Assembly (NCBI RefSeq): GCF_035917335.1
Contig: NZ_CP109067.1
Coordinates: 5,455,001 to 5,519,000 of the forward strand
Direction: 5' to 3'
Length of the DNA: 64,000 bases
DNA from: Micromonospora sp. NBC_01813
GTDB taxonomy: Bacteria > Actinomycetota > Actinomycetes > Mycobacteriales > Micromonosporaceae
The stretch's first letter is position 1; each line of letters begins with the position of its first letter. Shown here piece after piece: positions 63,918 through 64,000 of this stretch. The translations under genes were made by a program, and so were the position numbers. The notes beneath the pieces were generated by a model, which saw nothing but the letters and a program-made list of their open reading frames with translations, was not told the origin of the DNA and did not search any database.

Positions 63918-64000
63918 ATCCAGTGACGATAGCCCTGGATGGCAACCATCCTGGTCGGCGCGGTGCTGCTCAACCAGGGTCGATGCACGCTTGTCGATCG

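Noticed and set aside
1-64000. Prophage, insertion sequences or integrase genes
   Set aside because: I found no transposase, integrase, capsid or terminase motif on either strand.
1-64000. CRISPR array
   Set aside because: No regularly spaced direct repeats of 20-40 bp with unique spacers are seen.

Overview
This is the replication-origin neighbourhood of a high-GC actinobacterial chromosome joined to a variable accessory region. GC-rich third positions, GTG/TTG starts, few U-tract terminators and the gene set point to a filamentous actinomycete, most likely Micromonosporaceae (inference; no rRNA or species marker is present). From the right, the order murJ - sigM - anti-sigma - trxB - trxA - cwlM - parB/parA - rsmG - jag - yidC - yidD - rnpA - rpmH - dnaA - oriC - dnaN - gnd - recF - DUF721 - gyrB - gyrA - DUF3566 - tRNA-Ile - DLW-39 - tRNA-Ala follows the ancestral actinobacterial origin order known from Mycobacterium and Streptomyces.

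Layout. 1-8.9 kb: part of a type VII secretion (ESX-like) locus with a three-cassette EccC ATPase, two WXG100-superfamily small proteins, a large helical candidate substrate and a LysM-like membrane protein. 9.0-20.9 kb: a compact defence-like island in three overlapping transcription units: MoxR ATPase, vWA and CHAT protease (+); PP2C phosphatase, an unknown helical protein, a caspase-like protease with a DUF4384-like tail, and a paralogue of the unknown protein (-); and a pair of YdcF/DUF218-like paralogues (+). 20.9-23.3 kb: a MurD-like ligase and a Phd/PIN toxin-antitoxin pair with a palindromic operator. 23.4-31 kb: tRNA-Ala, DLW-39, tRNA-Ile, DUF3566 protein, gyrA interrupted by a 419-residue intein directly after the catalytic tyrosine, and gyrB. 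31-38.9 kb: DUF721/DciA, recF, gnd, dnaN, oriC, dnaA. 38.9-45.5 kb: rpmH-rnpA-yidD-yidC-jag-rsmG-parA-parB with five parS sites. 45.5-51 kb: HIT-like protein, Ddl ligase, aminotransferase, GNAT, CwlM-like protein. 51-59.2 kb: thioredoxin pair, SigM-type ECF sigma factor and anti-sigma factor, MurJ pseudokinase module (separate gene), MurJ, an unknown protein. 59.3-64 kb: CCA-adding enzyme/poly(A) polymerase family protein, a zinc-ribbon membrane protein, flotillin and an NfeD-like protein.

How it fits together. The right two thirds couples replication initiation (DnaA, DnaN, RecF, DciA-like loader, gyrase), origin segregation (ParABS), membrane insertion (YidC), ribosome and RNase P assembly, and envelope synthesis (MurJ, CwlM, Ddl). 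Consensus DnaA-box pairs occur not only in oriC but in four further intergenic regions across about 28 kb. The best candidate for an undescribed system is the 9.0-20.9 kb island: two different caspase-fold (clan CD) proteases, an AAA+/vWA pair, a phosphatase, two copies of an unknown helical family on either side of the caspase gene and a tandem YdcF-like pair, all tightly overlapped. Parts of it resemble the MoxR-vWA ternary conflict systems, but the whole arrangement is not one I recognise.
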